Below, in pieces: positions 17,606-26,866 of a DNA stretch of 64,000 nucleotides. Each line of letters starts with the position of its first letter. Position 1 is the first letter of the stretch. This DNA comes from an uncultured Clostridia bacterium (GTDB taxonomy: Bacteria; Bacillota; Clostridia; Oscillospirales; Acutalibacteraceae): positions 1-64,000 of the forward strand of contig CALWUU010000015.1 in assembly GCA_944384835.1 (NCBI GenBank). The letters are read 5' to 3'. The position numbers and the translations under genes were made by a program. The notes beneath the pieces are model-generated. The model saw only the letters and a program-made list of their open reading frames with translations, made no database searches and had not been told where the DNA came from.

Positions 17606-18526
17606 ATGGATTGGACAGAAATTGCCATTACCGTGCAGGCGGAAGATGTAGACCGTGCGGGAGATATTGCACAGATGGTTGTGCCATATGGCATCTATAT
17701 TGAAGATTATTCTAATTTAGAGCAGGAAGCATGGGAAATTGCCCATATTGACCTAATTGATGAAGAGCTTTTAAATAAGGACCGCACCAAGGGGATTATA
17801 CATGTATATATCAGTCCTGAGGAAAATCCTGCGGAAGCCATTTCTTTTTTGCAGGAGCGTTACACTGCTGAAGGAATTCCTTTTACCATTGACACGGCCG
17901 ACTGTATTATGGAGGATTGGTTAAATAACTGGAAAAAGTATTTTAAACCGATTCCTGTGGGAAACGCTTTGCTCATTCGTCCTACATGGGAGGATGATTA
18001 CGATGCGGGAAACAGAAAAGTCCTGCATTTGGAGCCGGGGCTGGCATTTGGTACAGGTACTCATGAAACAACCCGTTTGTGCATGGAATTATTGGAACAA
18101 TATATCAAACCGGATATGGACGTTCTGGACGTAGGCTGCGGAAGCGGTATTCTATCCGTTGCTGCTTTGCTGTTGGGAGCGAAATCTGCGGTTGGAGTGG
18201 ATATTGACGCACTTGCCGTAAAAACGGCGGCGGAAAATGCGGAAATTAACCACGTTGCTGATAAGTTTACCGCGATAACAGGTAATTTAACAGAACAGAT
18301 TCATGGGAAATTTCATATTGTACTTGCCAATATTGTGGCAGATGTAATTATGGTTTTAACACAAGACATTGAACAATATTTGTATCCGGATTCCGTTTAT
18401 ATTATGAGCGGTATTATTGATACGCGTGAACAGGACGTATTGGATGCTGTCAACGAAAGATTTGAAATTATAGAGCGCAAAGAAGAAAAAGGCTGGGTAG
18501 CGTTGGCAGCCCGCCTGAAACAGTAG
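17606..18526 (+). CDS. prmA: Ribosomal protein L11 methyltransferase
   Basis: SAM-dependent enzyme that trimethylates ribosomal protein L11. I place the start at ATG 17606 after GGAGG (17596-17600); an ATG 12 bp upstream would overlap that site. The product is 306 aa: an N-terminal substrate-recognition part (residues 1 to about 110) and a C-terminal methyltransferase with DVLDVGCGSGILSVAALLLG and the LANIVADV motif. dcd follows, its ribosome binding site overlapping the prmA stop. Confidence 0.93.
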   Translation: MDWTEIAITVQAEDVDRAGDIAQMVVPYGIYIEDYSNLEQEAWEIAHIDLIDEELLNKDRTKGIIHVYISPEENPAEAISFLQERYTAEGIPFTIDTADCIMEDWLNNWKKYFKPIPVGNALLIRPTWEDDYDAGNRKVLHLEPGLAFGTGTHETTRLCMELLEQYIKPDMDVLDVGCGSGILSVAALLLGAKSAVGVDIDALAVKTAAENAEINHVADKFTAITGNLTEQIHGKFHIVLANIVADVIMVLTQDIEQYLYPDSVYIMSGIIDTREQDVLDAVNERFEIIERKEEKGWVALAARLKQ

Positions 18527-18538
18527 GAGGATTTGGAC

Positions 18539-19069
18539 ATGATACTATCAGGACGTGAAATAGAACGTGCAATCGGAACGGACATCATCATAGAGCCGTT
18601 TGAGAGAAGCAAGGTAAATCCAAACAGCTATAATTTAACGCTGCATAATGAACTGCTTGTGTATGAAAATGAAATTTTAGATATGAAAAAGCCAAATCCA
18701 ACTAAAAAGCTTGTGATTCCTGAGGAAGGTTTATTGCTGGAACCAAATAAGCTTTATTTGGGCAGAACAAAAGAATTCACAACTACCAGTAAATATGTGC
18801 CTATGCTCGAGGGGCGTTCTTCCACAGGACGTTTGGGACTGTGTATACATGTAACTGCAGGATTTGGAGACATTGGTTTTGCAGGCTACTGGACATTGGA
18901 AATTTATTGTATCCATCCGCTGATTATTTATCCTGATATTGAAATATGTCAAATCTACTATCATACCATAAAAGGAGATTATGACCTATACAGCAGCGGG
19001 AAATATCAAAATAACACAGGTATTCAACCCAGTCTCATGTATAAAGATTTTGAAAAAAATAACGATTGA
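18539..19069 (+). CDS. dcd: dCTP deaminase
   Basis: Deaminates dCTP to dUTP for dTTP synthesis; some family members also hydrolyse dUTP to dUMP. Start at ATG 18539, eight bases after AGGAGG (18525-18530), giving 176 aa. GRSSTGRLGLCIHVTAGFGD with following IGFAGYWTLEI is the conserved active-site block. Whether it is mono- or bifunctional cannot be told here. Co-transcribed with prmA and followed by a terminator. Confidence 0.93.
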   Translation: MILSGREIERAIGTDIIIEPFERSKVNPNSYNLTLHNELLVYENEILDMKKPNPTKKLVIPEEGLLLEPNKLYLGRTKEFTTTSKYVPMLEGRSSTGRLGLCIHVTAGFGDIGFAGYWTLEIYCIHPLIIYPDIEICQIYYHTIKGDYDLYSSGKYQNNTGIQPSLMYKDFEKNND

Positions 19070-19137
19070 AATATGAAACGGATGAATATAGCAATTCTTT
19101 CGGAGTTTAAAAATAAATCAGTTTGAATCTTGCTTTT

Positions 19138-19170
19138 AAACGCAGCTGCAGAATGAGCGGCTGCGTTTTT
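19138..19170 (+). terminator. Terminator after dcd
   Basis: A 9-bp stem (19138-19146 with 19160-19168) followed by T's, 70 bp after the dcd stop. Confidence 0.75.
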
Positions 19171-19497
19171 CTATTTTCGGAAAAATTTTTAGTGTATTGT
19201 ATCACTTTATTTCATTGCATCAAGCCGGATTTTATTTTCAGGTATTTATCATGTGGTTGGTGATCATATCAAACCAGAGATTCCGGAGTATGGAAGAATC
19301 AAAATATATGGATGGATCGTGGTTTAACGTAAAAAAGCAGCCAAATCAATGAAACCGGAATACCTATTTTCAATATGAGATAGATGTGTTAAACTACCCG
19401 TTGGCTGTGGTGATTAAATTAGATAAGTGTTATGGAATCAGCATGATTTATCTCGTAGGTCTGCCGGATGATCCGGTCCCATATGGGTGAAGGAAAA
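19171..19497 (+). pseudogene. Gene-poor stretch, possibly a decayed coding remnant
   Basis: No intact gene is visible between dcd and pheA. Short open fragments with protein-like composition occur in different frames, for example one that includes HVVGDHIKPEIPEYGRIKIY near 19250-19310 and one that includes NYPLAVVIKLDKCYGISM near 19392-19446. Each is ended by a stop and none has a ribosome binding site. This could be a frameshifted gene remnant or chance. I do not recognise a family. Confidence 0.25.
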
Positions 19498-19533
19498 CAA
19501 AATAAAGCGAGTATCTTTTCAGATACTCGCTTT
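19498..19533 (-). terminator. Terminator of pheA
   Basis: A perfect 12-bp stem (19504-19515 with 19522-19533) lies about 60 bp past the pheA stop. On the minus strand it is followed by a T-rich run. Confidence 0.75.
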
Positions 19534-19594
19534 ATAAATATTCATTTTCATTGTTATTTTTTGAAACTGTGGAACAGCTTCCATGAAAAAAGAA

Positions 19595-20773
19595 TTAAGC
19601 TTCATCACAGGGATCATATTCTACATAGTTACCCAAAAATGAAAAATTAGGAAGCTCTTGGGACAAAGCGCAAAGCAGATCCAGTGTATCACTGTGATTC
19701 ACATTCCCGGTAAAATCTAAATAAAAATTATATTTGAAGTCTCCGTTGTTTCCTTCTTTTAAAGGCCGTGACTCTATTTTGGTCAGATTTAATCCTGTCA
19801 TTGCAAAACGAGCCAAAACGTTGTATAAAGAACCTGTTGTATGAGGCAGAGAAAAACATAAACTGATTTTTTCTGCATTTTTTGGAATAATCATTTCTTT
19901 GCTCAATGCGGCAAAGCGGGTTCTGTTCTGATTGTTGTTTTGAATATCTTCCTGTAACACGTTCAGACCATACATATTGGCTGCAATAGGGGAACAAATT
20001 GCGGCTGCATCTGTAACTCCGTTTTCTTTGTCCATTTTCGCCAGCATTTTAGCGGCAACGGCTGTATTGCTGTGCTGGATGGATTTCCAGTTATGTGAAG
20101 AAATCATATCTGAACATTGTGCCAAAGCCTGCGGATGAGAATATACGGTACGAATATTTTCAAGAGCTACTCCCTGGGGCGCCGCTAAGCAATGATGTAC
20201 ATGCAGAGTGGTGGAACCTACAATGCTGAAACGATAATTCAAGATGAGGTCATAAACCTCAGCCACAGAGCCTGCAGAAGAATTCTCGACAGGAAGCAGT
20301 CCAAAATCGACTACCCCGTTTTTTAATGCTTCAAATACATCTTTAAAACTTTCATATGGATAAACACTGCAGTCAGGAAATAAAAATGTTGCTGCTGCAT
20401 GGGAAAAAGAACCTGGGACACCTTGAAATGCAATCTTTTTTCCGGAAGAAACGTCTTTCAAAGAAGTTTCTTTTTGCAATGCGGCTTGAATTTCACTGCG
20501 GATTTCTGTCCCGCTGTTTAACAATTTGTGCTGGCGGGAACGGTTTAACGCCATCAATGTAGTGTACAGCATTTTTGCTTCCGGCGCAAAATCGCCTGCA
20601 TCTGCGGCGACACGGGCTAAAATTTCGTTTTCGCGCTGCGCGTTGAAAATAGGTAAACTTAATTCACGTTTTGCCTGTGCAACATCTTGTGCACATTTCA
20701 TACGTTCTATGAATAACGGAAGCAGCTGCTCGTCAATTGCGTCTATTCGCTTTCTGATTTCATCTAAACTCAT
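19595..20773 (-). CDS. pheA: Bifunctional chorismate mutase-prephenate dehydratase
   Basis: Converts chorismate to prephenate and then phenylpyruvate for phenylalanine. The protein is 392 aa. Residues 1 to about 85 are an AroQ-type chorismate mutase (SLDEIRKRIDAIDEQLL). The dehydratase domain follows with GVPGSFSHAAATFLFPD and the catalytic-type block NQNRTRFAALS. A C-terminal ACT domain carries KIESRPLKEGNNGDFKYNF, the phenylalanine-binding signature, so feedback is likely. It is monocistronic and separate from the aro operon. A weak TTTACA/TATATT promoter-like pair lies upstream on the minus strand, but I do not claim it. Confidence 0.95.
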   Translation of the reverse strand: MSLDEIRKRIDAIDEQLLPLFIERMKCAQDVAQAKRELSLPIFNAQRENEILARVAADAGDFAPEAKMLYTTLMALNRSRQHKLLNSGTEIRSEIQAALQKETSLKDVSSGKKIAFQGVPGSFSHAAATFLFPDCSVYPYESFKDVFEALKNGVVDFGLLPVENSSAGSVAEVYDLILNYRFSIVGSTTLHVHHCLAAPQGVALENIRTVYSHPQALAQCSDMISSHNWKSIQHSNTAVAAKMLAKMDKENGVTDAAAICSPIAANMYGLNVLQEDIQNNNQNRTRFAALSKEMIIPKNAEKISLCFSLPHTTGSLYNVLARFAMTGLNLTKIESRPLKEGNNGDFKYNFYLDFTGNVNHSDTLDLLCALSQELPNFSFLGNYVEYDPCDEA

Positions 20774-20868
20774 GAAAACACACTCTTTTCTTCGTAAAAA
20801 TAAAATATATAAAAGAATTTGTTTTTGTAAAAGAAATTGTCTTTTTTTAAATAAATTCTATTTTCGTA

Positions 20869-20897
20869 TTGACAAACTGAGTATTTGCTAATAATAT
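20869..20897 (+). promoter_or_regulatory. Promoter of acpP
   Basis: TTGACA at 20869-20874, 17-bp spacer, TAATAT at 20892-20897. The resulting leader to acpP is about 125 nt and contains an imperfect hairpin at 20911-20936 (GAACG-A-CCG with CGG-A-CGTTC). Confidence 0.75.
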
Positions 20898-21028
20898 GTG
20901 CATATGGGAGAACGACCGGAATGGATACGGACGTTCTTGACTTGGAAATTGTAACATATTTTATGTTGCTTTGTCCATATTGCGAGATTGCTTGATACGA
21001 AAACAAATTTCTAGGAGGAGAATGTATA

Positions 21029-21259
21029 ATGGTATTTGAGAAAGTAAAAGCCATTCTAAGCGAACAATTTGATGTTGAAGAGGATACAATTACAATGGAA
21101 TCCAACATTGCTGAGGACCTTGGCGCTGACTCTTTAGACGTAGTTGATTTGCTGATGTCTATTGAAGATGAGTTTGAGATTGAAATTCCAGATTCAGAAA
21201 TTGAAAATGTAAAAACAGTTGGAGATCTTGTAAAATACATTGAGGCTAACAAAGCCTAA
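21029..21259 (+). CDS. acpP: Acyl carrier protein
   Basis: Carries growing acyl chains on a phosphopantetheine arm in fatty acid synthesis. The protein is 76 aa, strongly acidic. The attachment serine is S35 in DLGADSLDVVDLL. The ATG follows AGGAGG. It stands alone with its own promoter and terminator, with no fab genes beside it, so it is probably the general housekeeping ACP, though a specialised role cannot be ruled out. Confidence 0.93.
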   Translation: MVFEKVKAILSEQFDVEEDTITMESNIAEDLGADSLDVVDLLMSIEDEFEIEIPDSEIENVKTVGDLVKYIEANKA

Positions 21260-21287
21260 TTTGCGGCTGATTTTGGCGTATTTTTCA

Positions 21288-21326
21288 GAAACAGGCACAC
21301 CATATTCTATATGGTGTGCCTGTTTC
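21288..21326 (+). terminator. Terminator-like inverted repeat after acpP
   Basis: A perfect 18-bp stem (21288-21305 with 21309-21326, 3-nt loop) lies just after acpP. The following sequence has only scattered T's, but the stem itself ends in TTTC. Confidence 0.7.
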
Positions 21327-21377
21327 GTTATGTAGTTTGCATTATTTGATACAAAAAATCGGTCTCAAAGTTTTTTA

Positions 21378-21406
21378 TTGAAATATCGCATAAATACCGA
21401 TATAAT
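21378..21406 (+). promoter_or_regulatory. Promoter of proS
   Basis: TTGAAA at 21378-21383, 17-bp spacer, TATAAT at 21401-21406, about 60 bp before the start codon. The leader is too short for a T-box, and none is seen. Confidence 0.75.
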
Positions 21407-21468
21407 ATATATTAAGTATGCAAAATCACTGATTGCAATATCAAAGTGAGTTTAGGAGATTAAGGATT

Positions 21469-22917
21469 ATGTCAGAACAAAAAGGAAATAAAAAAATGGT
21501 GGATGCCATTACCCCTATGGAAGAAGACTTTGCTAAGTGGTATACGGACATTGTAAAAAAAGCGGAGCTTATGGATTATACAAATGTACGCGGCTGCATG
21601 GTTATTCAACCGTATGGATTTGCTATTTGGGAAAACATTCAGCGTATTCTGGATACGGAGTTTAAAGAACTGGGGCACGAAAATATTTCTTTGCCTTTAT
21701 TTATTCCGGAAAGCTTGCTGCAAAAGGAGAAAGACCACGTAGAGGGGTTTGCTCCCGAAGTTGCTTGGGTTACTCAATGCGGCGACGAAGTATTGCAAGA
21801 GAGAATGTGTGTTCGTCCAACTTCTGAAACGTTATTCTGCGACTATTATGCGAAAGTGATTCACTCTTACAGAGATTTGCCAATGCTTTATAACCAATGG
21901 TGTTCTGTGGTGCGTTGGGAAAAAACAACCCGCCCGTTCCTGCGTTCCGTTGAATTCCATTGGCAGGAAGGTCATACCATGCATGAAACTGCACAGGATG
22001 CCATGGCAGAAACAGAGCAAATGCTGAACGTATATGCTGGTTTCTGTGAAAATCAACTGGCAATCCCGGTGATTAAGGGGCGTAAAACAGATAAAGAGAA
22101 GTTTTCAGGTGCAGAAGCAACTTATACCATTGAAGCTATGATGCATGACGGAAAAGCGCTGCAATCAGGTACCAGTCACTATTTTGGAGACGGTTTTGCC
22201 AAAGCGTTTGATATTACCTTCCAGGACAGAGAAAATAAGCCAAGCCACCCATTTCAAACTTCTTGGGGTATGTCCACAAGAATTATCGGCGGTATTATTA
22301 TGACACATGGTGATAATAATGGTCTTGTTTTGCCGCCGGCAATTGCCCCGATTCAAGTTATCATCGTGCCAATTGCACAGCATAAAGAAGGCGTATTGGA
22401 TAAAGCGTATGCGCTGAGAGATTGTTTGAAGAAAACATTCCGTGTGAAAATAGATGATTCTTCTGAACAAAGTCCCGGCTGGAAATTTGCCCAATATGAG
22501 ATGAAGGGTGTTCCTTTGCGCTTGGAAATTGGACCGAAAGACATTGAACAGAATCAATGTGTACTGGTCAGACGACATGACCGCGAAAAAATCTTTGTAA
22601 GTTTGGATCATTTAGAAGAAGCAATTGCAGAGCAATTGGAAGCAGTGCGCAAAGGCATTTACGAAAAAGCGCTAAAACGCCGCCAAGAGATGACCTATAC
22701 TGCTTCCGCCTTTGATGAAATGAAAGATATTGCTGAAAACAAACCCGGCTTTATTAAAGCAATGTGGTGCGGAGATTTAGCATGCGAAGAAAGAATTAAG
22801 GAAGAAGCGGGTTTATCCTCCCGCTGCATTCCGTTCGAGCAGGAACAAATTGCAGATACATGTGTATGCTGCGGTAAACCTGCAAAATCCATGGTGTATT
22901 GGGGTAAATCTTATTAA
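21469..22917 (+). CDS. proS: Prolyl-tRNA synthetase, short archaeal/eukaryotic-type
   Basis: Charges tRNA(Pro) with proline. The frame is open from 21433, but the ATG at 21469 follows AGGAG and gives 482 aa. Class II features include [16 protein letters not shown] (motif 2 region) and [16 protein letters not shown]. The length and the absence of the roughly 180-aa inserted editing domain place it in the archaeal/eukaryotic-like ProRS group, common in Clostridia. The C-terminus has [18 protein letters not shown], a cysteine-bearing tail ending in tyrosine, typical of this group. Confidence 0.94.
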   Translation: MSEQKGNKKMVDAITPMEEDFAKWYTDIVKKAELMDYTNVRGCMVIQPYGFAIWENIQRILDTEFKELGHENISLPLFIPESLLQKEKDHVEGFAPEVAWVTQCGDEVLQERMCVRPTSETLFCDYYAKVIHSYRDLPMLYNQWCSVVRWEKTTRPFLRSVEFHWQEGHTMHETAQDAMAETEQMLNVYAGFCENQLAIPVIKGRKTDKEKFSGAEATYTIEAMMHDGKALQSGTSHYFGDGFAKAFDITFQDRENKPSHPFQTSWGMSTRIIGGIIMTHGDNNGLVLPPAIAPIQVIIVPIAQHKEGVLDKAYALRDCLKKTFRVKIDDSSEQSPGWKFAQYEMKGVPLRLEIGPKDIEQNQCVLVRRHDREKIFVSLDHLEEAIAEQLEAVRKGIYEKALKRRQEMTYTASAFDEMKDIAENKPGFIKAMWCGDLACEERIKEEAGLSSRCIPFEQEQIADTCVCCGKPAKSMVYWGKSY

Positions 22918-22998
22918 TCAGCAAATTAATCCATTATGACACAGATACAATAAAATAAGCACTCCATCTATACACTTCGACAGAATGGAGGAATTTAC

Positions 22999-24414
22999 TT
23001 GGTACAAATTATGATTGCATGTGCAATGATTATTATTCTTTGCATTGTTTCAAGTAATGTGCTATATAAGCTGGGTGTTCCAACTTTGCTTATTTTCTTA
23101 GCACTCGGTATGCTATGTGGTTCTGATGCCATTGGCGGATTCTATTTTGATAGTTATGAAATTGCGCAAAATGTTTGTTCCGTAGGACTGGTATTTATTA
23201 TGTTTTTTGGCGGGTTTGGTACCAGTTGGAAAACGGCAAAACCTGTGATTGTCCCTTCGGTTTTAATGTCCACTTTAGGTACGTTGATTACCGCGGGACT
23301 GGTAGGTGTATTTTGCACCCTTGTATTTGGCATTGGCTGGATAGAAGGTATGTTGATCGGTTCGGTAGTAGCTTCTACGGATGCCGCGTCTGTATTTGCG
23401 ATTCTGCGTTCCCGTAAACTGAACTTAAAAGGCGGATTGGCGCCTATTTTGGAAATTGAAAGCGGCAGCAACGACCCTGTTGCATATATGATGACCATGA
23501 TATTTTTATCCCTTCTGTCAGGAAGCGGGGAAGTTTCCATTCCAATTATGCTGGCAAAACAGTTGATTTTTGGTATTGGAATCGGTGTGTTACTGGGCAA
23601 GGTAACAGCATTTATTCTGCGTAAAGTTGACTTTAAAATTGAAGGTTTATATCCGATTTTTGTAGTAGCTGTTGGTTTGCTTTCCTATGGACTGACAGAA
23701 TGGTTAGGCGGTAACGGTTATTTGAGTGTATACTTAACCGGCATTATTGTTGGTAACAGTAAAATTAAGCATAAGAGAAGCTTAATGCATTTTCTTGATG
23801 GTGTTTCCTGGTTAATGCAAATTATGATTTTTTTCTGCTTAGGCCTGCTTTCTTTCCCGTCCAGATTTGGTACGGTCATATTGCCGGCGCTGGCAATCTC
23901 AGCATTTTTAATTTTTATTGCAAGACCAATTGCAACTTTCGGAATTTTAAGTTGGTTTAAATTTCCTGTCAAACAGCAGATATTCATTTCGTGGGTTGGG
24001 CTGCGCGGTGCTGCGGCCATTGTATTTGCTATTTTTGCCATGTCGGGTGACGCGGTTTTACAATATGATATTTTCCACATCATATTTATTGTCGCGCTGA
24101 TTTCTGTTTCATTACAGGGTACGCTGTTGCCGACCTTAGCAAAAAAACTGGACTTGGTAGACGACAGCACGCCTGTTCTAAAAACGTTTACAGACTATGA
24201 AGAAGAACATAATACACAGTTGTTAGAGTATGAGGTTACGCAGGACAGCCGTATTTTGAATCAAACGTTATTGGAAGCGGATATACCGGAAGGTGTTCTG
24301 GTAGTTATGATAAAGCGAAACAATGAAATTATTGTTCCCAATGGTTCTACTATGATCATGCTGGGAGATATTTTGGTTCTCAGCGGTATTGATGCGGAAA
24401 AACTGAACTTATAG
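22999..24414 (+). CDS. NhaP2-type cation/proton antiporter with TrkA-C domain
   Basis: Cytoplasmic membrane antiporter, probably exchanging K+ or Na+ for protons. The start is TTG at 22999, seven bases after GGAGG (22987-22991); an ATG at 23011 is the alternative. The protein is 471 aa. About twelve hydrophobic segments occupy residues 1-385, with the transport motif ASTDAASVFAILRSR and GSNDPVAYM. Residues from about 405 form a TrkA-C-like regulatory domain with LLEADIPEGVLVVMI and GDILVLSG, suggesting ligand control. CTCCAT (22962-22967) could pair with ATGGAG over the ribosome binding site. The transported ion cannot be told from sequence. Confidence 0.85.
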   Translation: MVQIMIACAMIIILCIVSSNVLYKLGVPTLLIFLALGMLCGSDAIGGFYFDSYEIAQNVCSVGLVFIMFFGGFGTSWKTAKPVIVPSVLMSTLGTLITAGLVGVFCTLVFGIGWIEGMLIGSVVASTDAASVFAILRSRKLNLKGGLAPILEIESGSNDPVAYMMTMIFLSLLSGSGEVSIPIMLAKQLIFGIGIGVLLGKVTAFILRKVDFKIEGLYPIFVVAVGLLSYGLTEWLGGNGYLSVYLTGIIVGNSKIKHKRSLMHFLDGVSWLMQIMIFFCLGLLSFPSRFGTVILPALAISAFLIFIARPIATFGILSWFKFPVKQQIFISWVGLRGAAAIVFAIFAMSGDAVLQYDIFHIIFIVALISVSLQGTLLPTLAKKLDLVDDSTPVLKTFTDYEEEHNTQLLEYEVTQDSRILNQTLLEADIPEGVLVVMIKRNNEIIVPNGSTMIMLGDILVLSGIDAEKLNL

Positions 24415-24559
24415 AAACGATATTTGTTAACAAAGCAGTTTTGAGGCGTATCTGCTTTTATAAAAACGCCATCCCAAATTATAAATTCTCATTTGAATTT
24501 GTTTGTTACTATGTACTGAAAAAAGTTTCATATTTTTTTGCAAAAAAGCGAAAAAACGC

Positions 24560-24588
24560 TTGATTTTCAATGTGTGGTATGGTATTAT
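24560..24588 (+). promoter_or_regulatory. Promoter of the S10 superoperon
   Basis: TTGATT at 24560-24565, 17-bp spacer, TATTAT at 24583-24588. It predicts a leader of about 315 nt before rpsJ. Confidence 0.7.
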
Positions 24589-24641
24589 TATCTGGCAAGA
24601 CTGCACTAGATATGCGTTGAAGCGGGAGGTTGCGGCATTTT

Positions 24642-24797
24642 ATGCTGGTTTTTCCGTGGAGTATGTCCGATTTTAAACCGGGCGAAAGAATATTTGATGT
24701 TATGGTGAAGGATGAAAGCGCTCTTTGCGTAAATTGCGTCCTGACGGTCATTGCGGCCGACTGTATTTGCCATACTCAGACGCTTTTGTGGATCTAA
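24642..24797 (+). CDS. Possible 51-aa leader ORF in the S10 leader
   Basis: An ATG at 24642 with GGGAGG twelve bases upstream opens a frame of 51 codons that ends with TAA at 24795-24797, two bases before the stem of the leader terminator. The product would start MLVFPWSMSDFKPGERIF and is cysteine-containing towards its end. I recognise no family. It may be a leader peptide whose translation affects the terminator, or an accidental frame in a structured leader RNA; the spacing to the ribosome binding site is long. Confidence 0.35.
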   Translation: MLVFPWSMSDFKPGERIFDVMVKDESALCVNCVLTVIAADCICHTQTLLWI

Positions 24798-24798
24798 C

Positions 24799-24829
24799 CC
24801 GGATTAATTGAAAAGTTAATCCGGTTTTT
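24799..24829 (+). terminator. Attenuator-like terminator in the S10 leader
   Basis: A perfect 9-bp stem (24799-24807 with 24816-24824, 8-nt loop) is followed by five T's. It lies between the promoter and rpsJ, so read-through must be allowed for the whole superoperon; this implies attenuation control. In E. coli, L4 controls the S10 leader, but whether L4 acts here is unknown. Confidence 0.8.
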
Positions 24830-24912
24830 AAATGTACGGTGACGAAACACCCGGTACAGTGTTAGAAAAACAAACAGCGCCGCCCGCCAACTACAATAAG
24901 GAGGCGATGACA

Positions 24913-25224
24913 ATGGCAGTCAAAGAAAAAATCAGGATAAGAATTAAGGGTTACGATCATCAACTAGTTGATCAATCAGCTGAGAAGATTGTACAAACTG
25001 CAAAGCGTACAGGCGCCAGAGTTTCCGGTCCTGTTCCGCTACCAACAGAAAAGCAAGTGATTACGATCTTGCGTGCTGTGCACAAGTACAAAGACAGCCG
25101 TGAACAATTTGAGATGAGAACTCACAAAAGACTTATCGACATTCTAAAACCATCTAACAAAACCGTTGAGGCTTTGATGGGATTAGAACTCCCTGCTGGT
25201 GTTGATATCGAGATTAAACTTTAA
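24913..25224 (+). CDS. rpsJ: 30S ribosomal protein S10
   Basis: Small-subunit protein of the 30S head, also the NusB partner in antitermination. Two ATG codons are close together (24907 and 24913); the second is eight bases after AAGGAGG and gives the family N-terminus [20 protein letters not shown] and 103 aa. First gene of the ribosomal superoperon, behind a leader with an attenuator-like terminator. The nearest upstream gene, the antiporter, is separated by about 500 bp. Confidence 0.97.
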   Translation: MAVKEKIRIRIKGYDHQLVDQSAEKIVQTAKRTGARVSGPVPLPTEKQVITILRAVHKYKDSREQFEMRTHKRLIDILKPSNKTVEALMGLELPAGVDIEIKL

Positions 25225-25302
25225 TCTTTGATACCAACCAACAAGCAGCCGGGGTCATGTTGGCCTAAGGTCAACCAATAACCTGCATAGGAGGAAACAA
25301 AC

Positions 25303-25935
25303 ATGCAAAAATGTATTATCGGCAAGAAGATTGGTATGACACAAATCTTCGATGAAACAGGAAAAGTTATTCCTGTAACAGTTGTTGAAGCTGGTCCTTG
25401 CGTGGTATCACAAAAGAAAACAGTGGAAAACGATGGTTATGCTTCCATTCAAATCGGCTTTGGTGATTTGAAAGCTCACAAAGTAAATAAACCAATGAAA
25501 GGTCACTTTGCAAAAGCAGATGTTGCTCCAAAGAGATACTTAAGAGAGTTTAGAGTGGAAGATACTGATGCTTATAACGTTGGCGATTTAATCAAAGCAG
25601 ATGTATTTGCTGCCGGCGATAAAATTGACGTTACAGGCACAAGCAAAGGTAAAGGCTGGGCCGGCGTTGTTAAACGCTGGAACTTCGGCAGACTAAAAGA
25701 AACACACGGCAGCGGTCCTGTTGCCCGTAAAGGTGGTTCTATTGGTGCTTGCTCTGACCCTTCCAGAGTATTTAAGGGCAAAAAAATGGCAGGTCACCTA
25801 GGTGCTGAAAAAGTAACCGTACAAAATTTAGCAGTTGTCAAAGTAGATGCAGAGAACAACCTCATCGCTGTAAAGGGTGCTATTCCAGGTCCAAACGGCG
25901 GCGTTGTTATCATCCGTGACAGTGTTAAGGCGTAA
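25303..25935 (+). CDS. rplC: 50S ribosomal protein L3
   Basis: Large-subunit protein near the peptidyl transferase centre, early in 50S assembly. The protein is 210 aa and starts [20 protein letters not shown], the L3 signature. The long loop has [26 protein letters not shown] precedes the ATG. The gap of 78 bp after rpsJ is the longest in the S10 part of the operon. Confidence 0.97.
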   Translation: MQKCIIGKKIGMTQIFDETGKVIPVTVVEAGPCVVSQKKTVENDGYASIQIGFGDLKAHKVNKPMKGHFAKADVAPKRYLREFRVEDTDAYNVGDLIKADVFAAGDKIDVTGTSKGKGWAGVVKRWNFGRLKETHGSGPVARKGGSIGACSDPSRVFKGKKMAGHLGAEKVTVQNLAVVKVDAENNLIAVKGAIPGPNGGVVIIRDSVKA

Positions 25936-25952
25936 GGGAAGGAGGAATTGAC

Positions 25953-26576
25953 ATGCCTAAAGTAACAGTACTTGATATGGCCGGTAAAGAAGTTTCTAAA
26001 ATTGATTTATCCGATGCTGTATTTGGAATTGAGCCAAACAAAGCTGTTATGCACGATATGGTGAAAAACTATCTTGCAAATCAGCGTCAAGGCACACAAT
26101 CGGCCCTAACCCGCGCCGAGGTTTCTGGCGGCGGTAAAAAACCATGGAGACAAAAAGGTACAGGTCATGCCAGACAAGGTTCTACAAGAGCTCCTCAATG
26201 GACACATGGCGGTATTGTATTTGCTCCAAAGCCACGCAGCTACAGATACACTTTAAATAAAAAAGTAAGACGTCTTGCAATGAAATCTGCACTTTCCAGC
26301 AAAGTGTTGGACAACGAAATGATTGTACTTGATAAAATTGCAATGGACGAATACAAAACAAAAACAATTGCAGCTATGCTAAAGGCAGTTGGCTCTGAGA
26401 AAAAAGCACTTATCGTTCTTCCAGAGAAGAACGAAAAAGTAATTGCTTCCGCAGCCAATATTCCTGGCGTGAAAACTGCATTGGTTAACACCTTAAACGT
26501 ATATGACATTTTGAATGCAGATAAATTTATTGTAGTTCAAGATGCAATTGCTCAAATTGAGGAGGTGTATGCATAA
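25953..26576 (+). CDS. rplD: 50S ribosomal protein L4
   Basis: Large-subunit protein lining the peptide exit tunnel. The protein is 207 aa. The conserved tunnel loop reads GGGKKPWRQKGTGHARQGS. In E. coli L4 represses its own operon at the S10 leader; here a candidate leader target lies at 24595-24830, but the interaction is not shown. The stop codon overlaps the rplW start by 1 bp. Confidence 0.97.
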   Translation: MPKVTVLDMAGKEVSKIDLSDAVFGIEPNKAVMHDMVKNYLANQRQGTQSALTRAEVSGGGKKPWRQKGTGHARQGSTRAPQWTHGGIVFAPKPRSYRYTLNKKVRRLAMKSALSSKVLDNEMIVLDKIAMDEYKTKTIAAMLKAVGSEKKALIVLPEKNEKVIASAANIPGVKTALVNTLNVYDILNADKFIVVQDAIAQIEEVYA

Positions 26577-26866
26577 TGGCAGCACAAGACATTATCATTC
26601 GTCCGGTTATTACTGAAAGAAGTATGGCTGGCATGGGCATGAAGAAGTACACCTTCGAAGTAGCCAAAAATGCAAACAAAATTGAGATTGCTAAAGCAGT
26701 TGAAGAACTTTTTGACGTTAAGGTTTCCAAAGTGAACACCATGCACGTTAGAGGTCATTTACGCCGTCAAGGTAGAACCGAAGGCTATACTCCATCATGG
26801 AAAAAAGCTATCGTTTCTTTAACAGAAGACAGCAAGACAATTGAATTCTTTGACAGTATGATGTAA
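26576..26866 (+). CDS. rplW: 50S ribosomal protein L23
   Basis: Large-subunit protein at the exit tunnel, docking site for trigger factor and SRP. The protein is 96 aa with the motifs IIIRPVITERSMAGM and YTFEVAKNANKIEIAKAVE. It overlaps rplD by 1 bp (TAATG), with its ribosome binding site GGAGG inside rplD, so translation is coupled. A small GGGG/CCCC hairpin lies in the 73-bp gap before rplB. Confidence 0.97.
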   Translation: MAAQDIIIRPVITERSMAGMGMKKYTFEVAKNANKIEIAKAVEELFDVKVSKVNTMHVRGHLRRQGRTEGYTPSWKKAIVSLTEDSKTIEFFDSMM

